Shown here: one piece after another, positions 7,726-16,762 of the stretch
Numbering within the stretch: position 1 is the first letter of the stretch
Layout: every line of letters starts with the position of its first letter
Assembly: GCF_900113735.1 (NCBI RefSeq)
Contig: NZ_FOQM01000034.1
Span: 19,492-83,491, forward strand
DNA length: 64,000 nucleotides
Direction of reading: 5' to 3'
Source: Bradyrhizobium sp. Gha
GTDB lineage: Bacteria > Pseudomonadota > Alphaproteobacteria > Rhizobiales > Xanthobacteraceae
Notes under the pieces: generated by a model
Seen by the model: only the letters and a program-made list of their open reading frames with translations
The model's database searches: none
What the model was told of the DNA's origin: nothing
Program-made: the position numbers and the translations under genes

Positions 7726-10700
7726 TCCTCGATCCCCAGGCCGCCGGCCGCGGACCATTCCTTGATCCGGGCCAGATCGTCATAGGCGCCGTAGCGGTTG
7801 GTCCACATCGGCAGGTTCAGCGAGGTGTAGGGCTGGTTCTCGTCCTCGAAGGCGCGGATCAGCGCCTCCAGCTTGGCCCGCGCTTCGGCGGCTGCGGCGT
7901 CCGGCGGCTGCGGCTCATCGCCTTGCTTGTATTTGAGCTCGAGGATGCGTTCCTCGCCCGCCGGATTGTTGCCGCTCAGGCGGACATAGACGAGCTGGCT
8001 CACCGACGCGCCGGCATCGATGTCGGGAAAGCCGCCCTCGCGCAGGATCGCGGCCTCCAGCGTCAGCTGTGGCGACAGGCCCATGCGGACCTGCTTGCCG
8101 GTCGGCGGCTGGCCGGTCTTGTAATCGAGGATGGCGTAACCGCCGCCCTGGCGCCGCTCGATGCGGTCGGCGCGGGCGGAGAGGCGGAAGCTGCGCCCGT
8201 GGTCGAGCGGGATCGAGATCTCGCCGTGGGTCTCTGCCGTGATCGCCTCGATCGCATCGCGGCGCGCGATCTCCCATTCGCCGAACCAGTGCGCGATGCG
8301 CTGGAAGCGTGGCCACCACAGCGCGCGCGCTTCGGGCCGCTCCATCAGCGGCGCAAAATGCTTCTCGCCGATCGCGCGCAGCATGCGGGCGGGATCGGGA
8401 GGCAGATGTGCGGCGAAAGTCTCGGTGAACTCGCCGAGCGCCTCGTGGATCGCCGAGCCGCGATCCGCCGCCGACAGCGGCATGTCGACGGGGTCCAGCG
8501 CGTCGAGCCGCAGGATGTGCTTGGCGTAGATCGTGTAGGGATCGCGCAGCCAGTCCTCGATCGCGGTGACCGACATTCTCAGCGGCCGTGTCGCGCGCGG
8601 CGGGCGCGGCTCGGGCTGCTTGATCGGCTTGACCTCGGCGGGCTGGTCCAGCGCGGCCGCGAATTGCACGTATTTTTCGCCGGCGCGGACAGCCGCTTTC
8701 CAGAGCTCGTCGCCGGCGACCGCCTCCAGCCGGTGCAGGAAGCGCGAGGCCACCGCCGGCGCGCCGCCGGCCTTGGCGGAATGGCTGAGGATCACCTCGT
8801 CGCCGCCGAGCAGCTGCGCGAAGTCGTGGGCGGAGAGCCCGATGCGGCGTTCCGGCAGGTCGAGGCCGAGCTCGTGCCGCATCGGCCGGCTGAGCCAGGG
8901 ATCGATGCGCGGCGCCGGCGGCCAGACGCCTTCGATCAGTCCCCCGACGATGATGCGGTCGGCCTGCATCAGGCGCGATTCCAGCGGGCCGTAGATCTGC
9001 AGGCGCGCGCCGGGCTTGTCGCGTCGTCGCACCGCGCGATCACTGAACGCGGTCTGGAACGTCTCGGCATAATCGGGCAGCGTCACCATGAGCCCGCTGG
9101 TCGTGCCGCCGCGCAGGAGATCGTCGAAGGCGCTGGCGAGCGCGAGGCCTTCGCGCTCCTCGAACGCGAGCGGAATGCCCTGCTCGTCGCGCGACAGCTC
9201 GATCATGATCTCGCGATGCCGGTGCGCGAGCTCGGCGAAGTCGAACGGTTTTGATGATGCCAGGCTCTCGATCGGCGCCAAGGCCTGTCGTAACGCCTCG
9301 ATCAGCGCCCGGACGCGGTCGAGATCCTCGGCCTTGAGACGGGCGCGCGGCTCGGCCTTGTGCAGCGCGGAGGCTTCGCCGCGCCGAAGCTTCGTCAGTT
9401 CTTCACGGAAGCGATCGAATTCGCGCAAAAGACCGGTGGTGCCCGCGGGAGGGCGTGTCCCGCGCAACACCGCAAGCTCGAGGTCTTCGATCGCGGCCTT
9501 CCATGCACCCCTTGCGCGGCCGAGCCGGGACATTGGATGTTTCAGCACCGCCAGCAGCGTCGGCGGCTCCAGTCCCTTGGTTGCGGCTTCCGCCGCGAGG
9601 CGGGCAAACACACCGGCGGCGGTTTCCATCAGCACGTCGCCGCCGGAATCATCAAAAGCGAGATTCCATCTCGTCAGCGCGGCCATCACCCGTCGCGCCA
9701 GCGCGCGGTCGGGGGTCACCAGCGCCGCCGATTTGTCCAGATGCCGCGCCTCGCGCATGGCAACGGCGATCGCGAGCGCTTCCATTTCAGGGTTTGGTGC
9801 TTCGACCACCGCGAGATTTTTCATCCCGCCTGATATCCTTGCCGCGACATCCGGTCGCTTGAGCCGGTCGTGCCAGACTTCGGTCTTCGCCGAAGGCCGC
9901 ATCGATTCGGATGCCAGCAGGTCGCGGCCGTCTTCGGCGGGCGGCTGGAGAATCTCGACGTCGCCACGCTTGATGCCGAAACGATCCAGCAGCGCATGCA
10001 TGGCATATTGCGGATGGTTCGACGCCGGATGCTCCGCGAACTTGCCGAGCGAATCGCGCACCCCCCCGATGCTGCGCCAGGAATCGTCGTCGAGATCGGT
10101 GTCGAGGCCCGGCAGCACCACCGCGCCATGCGGCAGCGAGGCCACCGCGTGGAGGAATTTTGCGGTGGCGGGCATCGAGCCGGTCGAGCCTGCCGCGATC
10201 ACGGGCCCGTGGAGATGCGCGGTGAGGCGCTTCGCTTCCGCCGCGATCAGCAAATCGCGCCGTGCCGCGGGCTCGATCCGGTTGATCTCGGCGAGATGGT
10301 TCGGCCATGTCTCGCTGGCGATGTTCAGAAACTGGAGGGAATGCTGCCAATATCGATCGAGCTGATCTGGCACCAGTCCTCGGAGCTTGCTCCATTCGAC
10401 GCCGCGCGTCACCATGTCATCGATCAGGCGGGCGAGGTCGCCGGCCAGCGCCAGCGTCGAGGCGGGGCCGCCGACCACCAACGGCGCCAGCACCGGGCCC
10501 TTGGCCCACGCCGCGACCAGCTGCGCCAACGTCAGCCGCCGTTCGAGCTCGCCGAGCCGCGGCGGAATGTCGAGCGGCGTCGCACCGGAAAACTGTTCGC
10601 CCTCCTCCGCGAAAGCGAGCTCGTCCTCGTCGATGTCCCCCAGCGCGACGATGCGCGGCAGCACCACGGCGTCCGCCGCCATCTCGTCGAGAAATATCTC

Positions 10701-10865
10701 GCGGACGACGCGCATGGCGCGCCGCGTCGGCAGATAGAGCGTGGCATCCGCCAGCCGCGCCGGTTCCTTGCGCGCCTCGAATCCGTCGACCAGCCGGCCG
10801 TCGAGCAGGCTTGCCACGATCGTGCGCAGGAACGGAACTGAGAGGGGAACGCTGAAAACGCGCAT
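7719..10865 (-). CDS. addB: Double-strand break repair protein AddB
   Basis: A 1048-residue partner of AddA. The N-terminal half is a degenerate UvrD-like helicase region without a clear Walker A motif. The C-terminal PD-(D/E)XK nuclease is visible as ADRIERR followed by AILDYKTGQPPTG and a downstream QLTLEAAIL helix. In the heterodimer AddB normally cuts the opposite strand to AddA and recognises Chi-like sequences. Its stop overlaps the addA start. A 247-base repeat-containing gap separates it from the upstream murU-like gene. Confidence 0.95.
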   Translation of the reverse strand: MRVFSVPLSVPFLRTIVASLLDGRLVDGFEARKEPARLADATLYLPTRRAMRVVREIFLDEMAADAVVLPRIVALGDIDEDELAFAEEGEQFSGATPLDIPPRLGELERRLTLAQLVAAWAKGPVLAPLVVGGPASTLALAGDLARLIDDMVTRGVEWSKLRGLVPDQLDRYWQHSLQFLNIASETWPNHLAEINRIEPAARRDLLIAAEAKRLTAHLHGPVIAAGSTGSMPATAKFLHAVASLPHGAVVLPGLDTDLDDDSWRSIGGVRDSLGKFAEHPASNHPQYAMHALLDRFGIKRGDVEILQPPAEDGRDLLASESMRPSAKTEVWHDRLKRPDVAARISGGMKNLAVVEAPNPEMEALAIAVAMREARHLDKSAALVTPDRALARRVMAALTRWNLAFDDSGGDVLMETAAGVFARLAAEAATKGLEPPTLLAVLKHPMSRLGRARGAWKAAIEDLELAVLRGTRPPAGTTGLLREFDRFREELTKLRRGEASALHKAEPRARLKAEDLDRVRALIEALRQALAPIESLASSKPFDFAELAHRHREIMIELSRDEQGIPLAFEEREGLALASAFDDLLRGGTTSGLMVTLPDYAETFQTAFSDRAVRRRDKPGARLQIYGPLESRLMQADRIIVGGLIEGVWPPAPRIDPWLSRPMRHELGLDLPERRIGLSAHDFAQLLGGDEVILSHSAKAGGAPAVASRFLHRLEAVAGDELWKAAVRAGEKYVQFAAALDQPAEVKPIKQPEPRPPRATRPLRMSVTAIEDWLRDPYTIYAKHILRLDALDPVDMPLSAADRGSAIHEALGEFTETFAAHLPPDPARMLRAIGEKHFAPLMERPEARALWWPRFQRIAHWFGEWEIARRDAIEAITAETHGEISIPLDHGRSFRLSARADRIERRQGGGYAILDYKTGQPPTGKQVRMGLSPQLTLEAAILREGGFPDIDAGASVSQLVYVRLSGNNPAGEERILELKYKQGDEPQPPDAAAAEARAKLEALIRAFEDENQPYTSLNLPMWTNRYGAYDDLARIKEWSAAGGLGIEEW

Positions 10866-10963
10866 GGGCTGCCTGATTCGAACGATGAGGCAATATAGGG
10901 AGGCGCGCTCGAATGGTCATGGGTGGGGCAGCAGTCGTCCCCGGTGTTCGCGAGGCGAGGTTC

Positions 10964-11102
10964 GTAGGGTGGGTTAGACGGCGGCTGCGCAAAGCGCAGT
11001 CCGCTGGCGTAACCCACCACGTCTGTCGCTGCGGAAAACAAAAGAGGTGGGTTACGCCGTGCGAACCGCGCTTTGCGCGGTCGCAGGGCTAACCCACCCT
11101 AC
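10964..11102. repeat. Large palindromic repeat (GTAGGGTGGGTTAG family)
   Basis: GTAGGGTGGGTTAG (10964-10977) is the exact inverse of CTAACCCACCCTAC (11089-11102). The inner parts also pair: GCGTAACCCACC with GGTGGGTTACGC, and GCAAAGCGC with GCGCTTTGC. The whole 139-bp element can fold as one long hairpin. It fills the gap between the murU-like gene and addB. Confidence 0.8.
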
Positions 11103-11112
11103 GGCACCGTCT

Positions 11113-11835
11113 TTACGCCACGCTCTCCAAAAACGCCTCTTCCGCGGCGTGCACGGCATCGGGCGTGCCGACATGCATCCAGACGCCGTCGAGGCGGAGG
11201 CCAAACAGGCGCTCCTGCTCGTTGGCGCGGTCGAACATCTTGGTCAGCGAGAACTCGCCTTGCGGTGCGCCGTCGAAGATCGTCGGCGACAGGATGGCCG
11301 CGCCAGCATAGACGAACGGAACGATCTCTTTTTCCTTGCGCTTACGCAAGGCGCCGTCGGGCAGCATGCCGTAATCGCCGCGACCGCTATAGCCGATGCT
11401 GGTCGCGGTCGGCGCCATCAGCAGCAGGATGTCCATGCGTGCGGGATCGAAGTTTTCCGCGAGCCGCGTCAGATTGGACCGCACGCCGTCGATCCACAGC
11501 GTGTCGGAATTGACGTGGAAGAACGGCGCATCGCCGAGCAGCGGCAGCGCCTTGACCACGCCGCCGCCGGTGCCGAGCACCTGGTCGCGCTCGTCCGAGA
11601 TCGTCACGTGCGGATGCTGGCGCGTTGCGGTGTGATTGATGATCTGGTCGGGCAGATAGTGCACATTGACGACCGCCTCGGTGACACCGGCGCGACCGAG
11701 CTTGTCGAGCACGTGGTCGAGCAGCGGCTGGCCGGCCACCGGCACCATCGGCTTCGGCATCTTGTCCGTCAGCGGCCGCATGCGCAGGCCGAACCCTGCG
11801 GCGAGCACCATGGCTTTGGTCGGTTTGACGGACAT
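11113..11835 (-). CDS. murU: Nucleotidyltransferase family protein, MurU-like (N-acetylmuramate-1-phosphate uridylyltransferase)
   Basis: A 240-residue sugar-1-phosphate nucleotidyltransferase. The signature LAAGFGLRMRPLTDKMPKPM is at residues 11-30, followed by a VNSDTLW metal/nucleotide motif. With AmgK it should convert recycled MurNAc to UDP-MurNAc. The amgK domain is encoded two genes upstream, which supports MurU over a mannose-1-phosphate guanylyltransferase, but sequence alone does not exclude the latter. I chose the ATG at 11835 because GGGG lies four bases upstream and the motif starts at the usual distance. Confidence 0.82.
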   Translation of the reverse strand: MSVKPTKAMVLAAGFGLRMRPLTDKMPKPMVPVAGQPLLDHVLDKLGRAGVTEAVVNVHYLPDQIINHTATRQHPHVTISDERDQVLGTGGGVVKALPLLGDAPFFHVNSDTLWIDGVRSNLTRLAENFDPARMDILLLMAPTATSIGYSGRGDYGMLPDGALRKRKEKEIVPFVYAGAAILSPTIFDGAPQGEFSLTKMFDRANEQERLFGLRLDGVWMHVGTPDAVHAAEEAFLESVA

Positions 11836-11960
11836 CCCCAAGCTTTCTCGAAACCTCTGAATTGGCGTTTGCAGCAACCCTAGCACGATCACGGATGGGC
11901 CGCACCGCCTCTCGACCGCCTTAGCCACCCGCCGTGACGGTTGTACGACGTGTGTTGCCC

Positions 11961-12278
11961 TCACGCCCCGACGGCTGTGGAACGCGCCTTTTTCTTCTTG
12001 TCACCTGGCTTGAGGAAATTGACACCGATCTGGTCGCCATTCACCCAGGCCAGTTCGCAGCGCCGGTACGCCAACCCGGTGGACGACAGCAGCAGGAAAA
12101 ATTCCTTCAGGTGCAGACCTTCGACCGAACCGTCGATGGTCAGCTTGGCGCCGGTCTCGGAGACGTCCTCCATGGTGCATTCGCGCCGCCATGTGCCGTC
12201 GATGCCCATCATCTGGGCCGAAATCCCGCGTTCGAAAACAACCCGGTTGCTCCCGCGCTGGTCCGTCTTGACCGCCAT
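11961..12278 (-). CDS. PilZ domain protein
   Basis: A 105-residue single-domain PilZ protein. The c-di-GMP binding signature is present: RGSNR at residues 8-12 (RxxxR) and DVSETG at 38-43 ((D/N)xSxxG). The C-terminus is basic (KPGDKKKK). It lies between the tsaE-amgK fusion and the murU-like gene on the same strand, an unexpected place for a second-messenger sensor within a muramic-acid recycling pair. Its target is unknown. Confidence 0.87.
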   Translation of the reverse strand: MAVKTDQRGSNRVVFERGISAQMMGIDGTWRRECTMEDVSETGAKLTIDGSVEGLHLKEFFLLLSSTGLAYRRCELAWVNGDQIGVNFLKPGDKKKKARSTAVGA

Positions 12279-12366
12279 CTGCCCTTGCTCCAGCCCCCGT
12301 ATTCGTCCGGCTGCCCGCGGGCGATGATACCGGTGTGATGGCTAACAGCCGGTAAACCGCTCCCAC

Positions 12367-13887
12367 TCAGGATCGCGGCGGCGGGACGTTGGCGAGATAC
12401 CAGCCGCGCAAATGTTCGAGCGCCGGGTGCGCCAGGGAGCGCTGGAGATAGGTCCAGATCCGCGGCTGGTGACGCAGGTAATGCGGCTTGCCGTCGCGGC
12501 GATTGAGCCGGGCGAAGGTGCCGAGCAGGCGCGTGTTGCGCTGCGCCGACATGATGGCATAGAGCTCGGCAAAGCCGGCCGGATCGAAGCTCGCATCGCC
12601 TGCCCGGCGCGCCTTGATGTAGCGCGACAGCAGCGTCAGCTCGAGGGTCTCAGGCACGTCGATGCGCGCATCCTGCAGCAGCGACACCACGTCATAGGCG
12701 TGCGGCCCGAGCACGGTGTCCTGGAAGTCGATCACGCCGACACGCGCCAAGCCGCTACGATCGGCAAGCCAGATCAGATTCGGCGAGTGATAGTCGCGGA
12801 TGATCCAGGTCTTCGGCGCGGCCAGCGGCCTCTTCAAGAGCTCGCGCCACATCGCAAAAAATTCCGCGCGCGCCCCGTCGCTCAGGGGCGCGTTGCGATC
12901 GGGCAGATACCATTCCACCATCAACCCGATCTCGATCAGCAGCGCCTCGGTGTCGAAAGCGGGAATGGTGTAGGTCTGCCCATCCAGCGGCAGCGTCTCC
13001 GGCAGCGTCTTGCCGTGCAGCACGGCCAGCACGTCGGTTGCGGCTTCGTAGCGCTCGGCGATCGGGCGCGGCGGATCGCCTTCGATCACGCCTTCGCTGC
13101 CGAAATCTTCCGAGATCAGAAAGCCGTGCTCGAGGTCGCAATGATGGATCGCGGGCGCCGAGATTCCTGCCGCGCGCAAGCCTTCGTCGATGGCGACGAA
13201 GGATTTGACGTTCTCGGCCAGATGCACCGCGGCGCTGTAGGACTTTCCGTTGTAGATCGCCGCGCCATCGCCGCGTTGCGGCGAGTTCATCAGGATGACG
13301 ACGCCGTCGTCGCGGATCAGCCGCGCATAGGAGCGTGTCGAGGCGTCGCCGGGCATGCGCTTGCGCGTCGCATCCGTGTACCCGGCGGCGTCCAGGAATT
13401 CGCGCAAGGTCTTCAGCCGCGCGACGACGACGGCGGCCCTGCCATGGCCGGTGATGTCGGCGGCCCGCGCGTTCGCGCCCAGCGCCGGGCGGTGCGTCAG
13501 CGCGATATCGATGCGGTCGGCGGGCATCGCCGACGGCGCGCGCTCGGGCCATTCGATCAGCGCCAGCGTCGCCTCCGGCAGCGGCGAGAGCCCGATCTCC
13601 TCGAGCTCGCTCTCGTCCTCGACGCGATAGAGATCGGCGTGCATCACCGGAAATGCCGGCAGCTCGTAACTCTGCACCAGCGTGAAGGTCGGGCTCGGCA
13701 CTTCCAGCTCGTCGTCGCCGGCGAGATAGCGGATCAGGCTGCGGGCCGCGGCGGTCTTGCCGGCGCCGAGATCACCTGTCAGCGTGATGGTGTCGCCCGG
13801 GCCGACCAGCAGCGCGAGATCGGCCATCAATTGCGCGGTGGCCGTCTCGTTGAGGAGCGCGACGGAGAATGTGGTCGGTTCGCTCAT
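12367..13887 (-). CDS. tsaE: TsaE-AmgK fusion: t6A tRNA-modification ATPase joined to an aminoglycoside-phosphotransferase-like sugar kinase
   Basis: A 506-residue two-domain protein. Residues 1 to about 150 are TsaE: Walker A GDLGAGKT at 38-45, then VPSPTFTLVQSY and HADLYR. TsaE is the ATPase partner of TsaB/TsaD in threonylcarbamoyl-A37 synthesis. Residues from about 165 are an APH-fold kinase with IIRDYHSPNLIW (catalytic loop) and VIDFQDTVLGPHAYDV (Mg-binding Asp). This matches AmgK, the MurNAc/GlcNAc anomeric kinase. The start overlaps the divL stop (ATGA). No internal stop or frameshift is seen. The fusion seems to be shared by relatives of this genus (recollection). Confidence 0.88.
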   Translation of the reverse strand: MSEPTTFSVALLNETATAQLMADLALLVGPGDTITLTGDLGAGKTAAARSLIRYLAGDDELEVPSPTFTLVQSYELPAFPVMHADLYRVEDESELEEIGLSPLPEATLALIEWPERAPSAMPADRIDIALTHRPALGANARAADITGHGRAAVVVARLKTLREFLDAAGYTDATRKRMPGDASTRSYARLIRDDGVVILMNSPQRGDGAAIYNGKSYSAAVHLAENVKSFVAIDEGLRAAGISAPAIHHCDLEHGFLISEDFGSEGVIEGDPPRPIAERYEAATDVLAVLHGKTLPETLPLDGQTYTIPAFDTEALLIEIGLMVEWYLPDRNAPLSDGARAEFFAMWRELLKRPLAAPKTWIIRDYHSPNLIWLADRSGLARVGVIDFQDTVLGPHAYDVVSLLQDARIDVPETLELTLLSRYIKARRAGDASFDPAGFAELYAIMSAQRNTRLLGTFARLNRRDGKPHYLRHQPRIWTYLQRSLAHPALEHLRGWYLANVPPPRS

Positions 13888-16388
13888 TCGGCGGCGTCGC
13901 GGTGCGCCGCCTGGTCGGTCGGGAAGTCGCAGATCACGACCGTGCCCTTGCCGACGACCGAATCCACCCGCACCTTGCCGCCATGCAGCTCGACGAAGGA
14001 GCGCACGAGCGACAATCCGAGCCCGGCGCCGCGATGACGCGAGCCCTGGGAGCGGCTTTCGAACCAGTTGAACACCTTGTCCTTCATGTCGGCGGGTATT
14101 CCAGGTCCGGAATCTGTCACAATGAAGACCACGCTGCGATCGGTGCGGCGCGCGCTGATCCCGACGGTGGAATCCTGCGGCGAGAAGCCGACGGCATTCG
14201 CAAGCAGGTTATAGAGCACCTGCACCACGCGCTTCTCGTCGCCGACGAAGCTGCCGACGTCGGGGGCGATCTCGACCTTGAGGCGGATGCGGTCGGTGGC
14301 GAGGCGGTCCTGGATGCCTTCGGCGGCGAGCTCGATGGTCTTGCTGACGTCGACCGGGCCGAGCTCCAGCTTCATCGCGCCGGCATCGATGGTGGCGAGA
14401 TCGAGGATGTTGTTGGTCAGTGCCAGCAGCGCATTGGTCGATTTGGTGACGTAGTCGAGATATTCGGCCTGCTTCGGCGTCAGCGGTCCGGTCGAGGGGT
14501 CGCTGAGGAAATGCGCGAAGCCGATGATGGTGGTGAGCGGCGAGCGCAGCTCGTAGGAGACGTGATGGACGAAGTCCACCTTCATCTGGTCGGCCGCCTC
14601 CAGCGCCTCGTTGCGCTCGCGTAGCGCGCGCTCGACATTCTCGGTGTCGGTGATGTCGAGGAAGGTCAGCATGGTCGCGCCGTCATGCAGCGGACGGATC
14701 ATGCCGTCGAGCACGCTGCCATCCTTGCGCTCCAGCTTCAGCGGCACGTCGGCGCGGTTCTCGATCGAGGTGATGGCCTCGCGGATCTGGCGCCAGACCA
14801 CGGGGTCGTCGAACAGCTGATGACACCAGCTCTCGACCGTCTGGATATGCGGCTGCTCGCGCATCGAATCGTTCGACAGCTTCCACATCCGCAGGAAGGC
14901 CGGATTGAACAGCTGTGCCCTGCCGTTGCTGCCGAACACGGCGACGCCCTCGGCGAGGCTGTCCAGCGTCTCGCGCTGGACCCGGATCATGCCGTCGAAG
15001 CGGCGGGCGAGCTCGAGGCTCGCGGTGACGTCGTCGAACAGATAGGTGACGCCGCCTTCGGGATTCGGCGTGGTGACGACGGAGAGGGCGCGGCCGTCGG
15101 GCAGGTACCAGGTGTCCTTGGCGGTCTCGACCGCGCGATAGGCCTCGTGCAGCTTGGCCTTCCAGGCGCGGAAATCAGGCTGCTCCTGCAATTTGCGCGC
15201 GGCGCGGAGCTGGTCGAGCACACTGGAATCGTCAGGCTGGGCGTCGAGGAAGCTGCGGTCGAGGTCCCACAGCCGCCGGTAGGAATCGTTGTAGAAGGCG
15301 AGGCGCCGCTGGCCGTCGAACACGGCAACGCCTGACGAGAGCTGGTCGAGCGTACGGCGATGCGCCTCCGCCATCCGCACCAGCGCCGCGCTCAGTGCAT
15401 CCGCCTCACTGGCATCGATCGCGACGCCGACACTGCCACTACCGACATTGACGGCGCGCACGTCGTACATGCGCCGCTCGCCGCCGGTCACGATCGGCAG
15501 GCGCGAGGTGAAATGAGCTGCCTCCTTCAGGCTGCGCTCCATGGCGGCGCGGTCGGCGCTGTCGAGCAGCTCGAGCTTGCGCTCCTGGGCATCGGTGATG
15601 CTGGTCGCTTCCGTGGCGCGCACATAGGCCGGATTGGCGAAAGTCAGCGCGCCGTTCTCGCCCTTGGCCCAGATCGGCCACGGCGCGGCAGTGGCGAAAC
15701 CGCGCAGCATCTCGGTTTCGTCGGAGAGCGCCCTGAAGCGCAGGTTGGTTTCGGCCAGATCGCGCCGCAAGCCGGAGAGTTCGCGGATCCGGACGATGGC
15801 CTGGCCGCCGATGGCGCGGCCGAGCGCTTCCAGCGTATGGCCGTTGGCCGTGCTCAGCGTGAGCTGGAAGCCGTCGCCGCGTTCGCGCAAGCCATCGACG
15901 GCGTGATCCATCTGCAGCGCCGGTTCCGGCGGCAGCCAGGTTCCAAAGGCGAGCACGCGCTGCGGCGACGAATCGCGCGGCAGCACCATGGAAATGTCAC
16001 CCGAGATCTGTGCGCGATCGTCGCCGGCGGGCCAGGAGATCAGGATCTGCGGTTCGGCGAACAGCAGCGCACCCAAGCGGTCGGCCTGCAGCTGAAGTTC
16101 CCTGATTCGCCCAAGCAACGCCGCTTCGTTCTTCGCAGTGCGGACGCGCGTGCGCATCAAGAGGATTGCGGCCACGACCGTGAAACCGAGCAGAGCCAGC
16201 GCGGTGGCGAGCACCGCGAGTTCCTGCCGGTTGAAATCCAGCAATATCGAGAGTGTGTCGACGAGGTCGGCGGCATCAGCCGGCTCAGCCGGCAGTAGCG
16301 CTGCGAGAGCGCCCCCCAACAAGCTGTTCCGCGCCAAGGATGTGCACGACAGCAGCGTCCGACGCATCGACACGATCACGCCTGACAT
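13884..16388 (-). CDS. divL: DivL-like PAS-domain histidine kinase homologue with Tyr in place of the phospho-accepting His
   Basis: An 834-residue membrane sensor. A first hydrophobic/signal-like segment ends near PADAA. A transmembrane helix follows (ELAVLATALALLGFTVVAAI) and then several PAS domains. The DHp helix reads HHVSYELRSPLTTIIGF: canonical kinases have S-H-E-L-R, here the codon at 14553-14555 encodes Tyr612. The ATPase domain is intact (NLLANAVGFS, DSGPGIP, GLGLSL). Tyr at this site is the hallmark of DivL, which tunes the DivK-CckA-CtrA cell-cycle pathway. I chose the ATG at 16388, with GGGGC six bases upstream. The next gene overlaps it. Confidence 0.88.
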   Translation of the reverse strand: MSGVIVSMRRTLLSCTSLARNSLLGGALAALLPAEPADAADLVDTLSILLDFNRQELAVLATALALLGFTVVAAILLMRTRVRTAKNEAALLGRIRELQLQADRLGALLFAEPQILISWPAGDDRAQISGDISMVLPRDSSPQRVLAFGTWLPPEPALQMDHAVDGLRERGDGFQLTLSTANGHTLEALGRAIGGQAIVRIRELSGLRRDLAETNLRFRALSDETEMLRGFATAAPWPIWAKGENGALTFANPAYVRATEATSITDAQERKLELLDSADRAAMERSLKEAAHFTSRLPIVTGGERRMYDVRAVNVGSGSVGVAIDASEADALSAALVRMAEAHRRTLDQLSSGVAVFDGQRRLAFYNDSYRRLWDLDRSFLDAQPDDSSVLDQLRAARKLQEQPDFRAWKAKLHEAYRAVETAKDTWYLPDGRALSVVTTPNPEGGVTYLFDDVTASLELARRFDGMIRVQRETLDSLAEGVAVFGSNGRAQLFNPAFLRMWKLSNDSMREQPHIQTVESWCHQLFDDPVVWRQIREAITSIENRADVPLKLERKDGSVLDGMIRPLHDGATMLTFLDITDTENVERALRERNEALEAADQMKVDFVHHVSYELRSPLTTIIGFAHFLSDPSTGPLTPKQAEYLDYVTKSTNALLALTNNILDLATIDAGAMKLELGPVDVSKTIELAAEGIQDRLATDRIRLKVEIAPDVGSFVGDEKRVVQVLYNLLANAVGFSPQDSTVGISARRTDRSVVFIVTDSGPGIPADMKDKVFNWFESRSQGSRHRGAGLGLSLVRSFVELHGGKVRVDSVVGKGTVVICDFPTDQAAHRDAAE

Positions 16389-16620
16389 AGTTGCCCCAAG
16401 ACCGCACGAATTGACGCGCGCGGCGACCCCCGTCGCGCGCGAATCAAACGACAATACCCTCCCGGGGACTCCAGCGGTAAGAGTCCAGATCGTGAACGCA
16501 AACACGGTCCCAAAAAAATGCGGAGCGCGGGGTTCCAGTCACAGTCATTCTGCGGGTGATTCGGGTGGAGTCATCGCGGATTAGCGTGCTGGGCGGGTTG
16601 CGTGCCACGATGACGGTGCG

Positions 16621-16743
16621 CTCCCTCCCCCGCTTGCGGGGGAGGGCTGGGGAGAGGGCTCTCTCCCCATCGGGACAATCCCCTAGAGGAGAGAACCCTC
16701 ACCCGGCGCTTTGCGCCGACCTCTCCCGCAAGCGGGCGAGGTG
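16621..16743. repeat. Palindromic intergenic repeat (CTCTCCCGCAAGCGGGAGAGG family)
   Basis: CCCTCCCCCGCTTGCGGGGGAGGG at the left end and CTCTCCCGCAAGCGGGCGAGG at the right end are each self-complementary and also complementary to each other. Between them are GGGCTCTCTCC and GGAGAGAACCCTC. A second copy of the family lies after katG (34879-35002). Together with the short stretch before divL it makes up the 374-base gap between dut and divL. Nothing else was seen in that gap. Confidence 0.75.
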
Positions 16744-16762
16744 AAGCCAACTTCGAGCTGGG

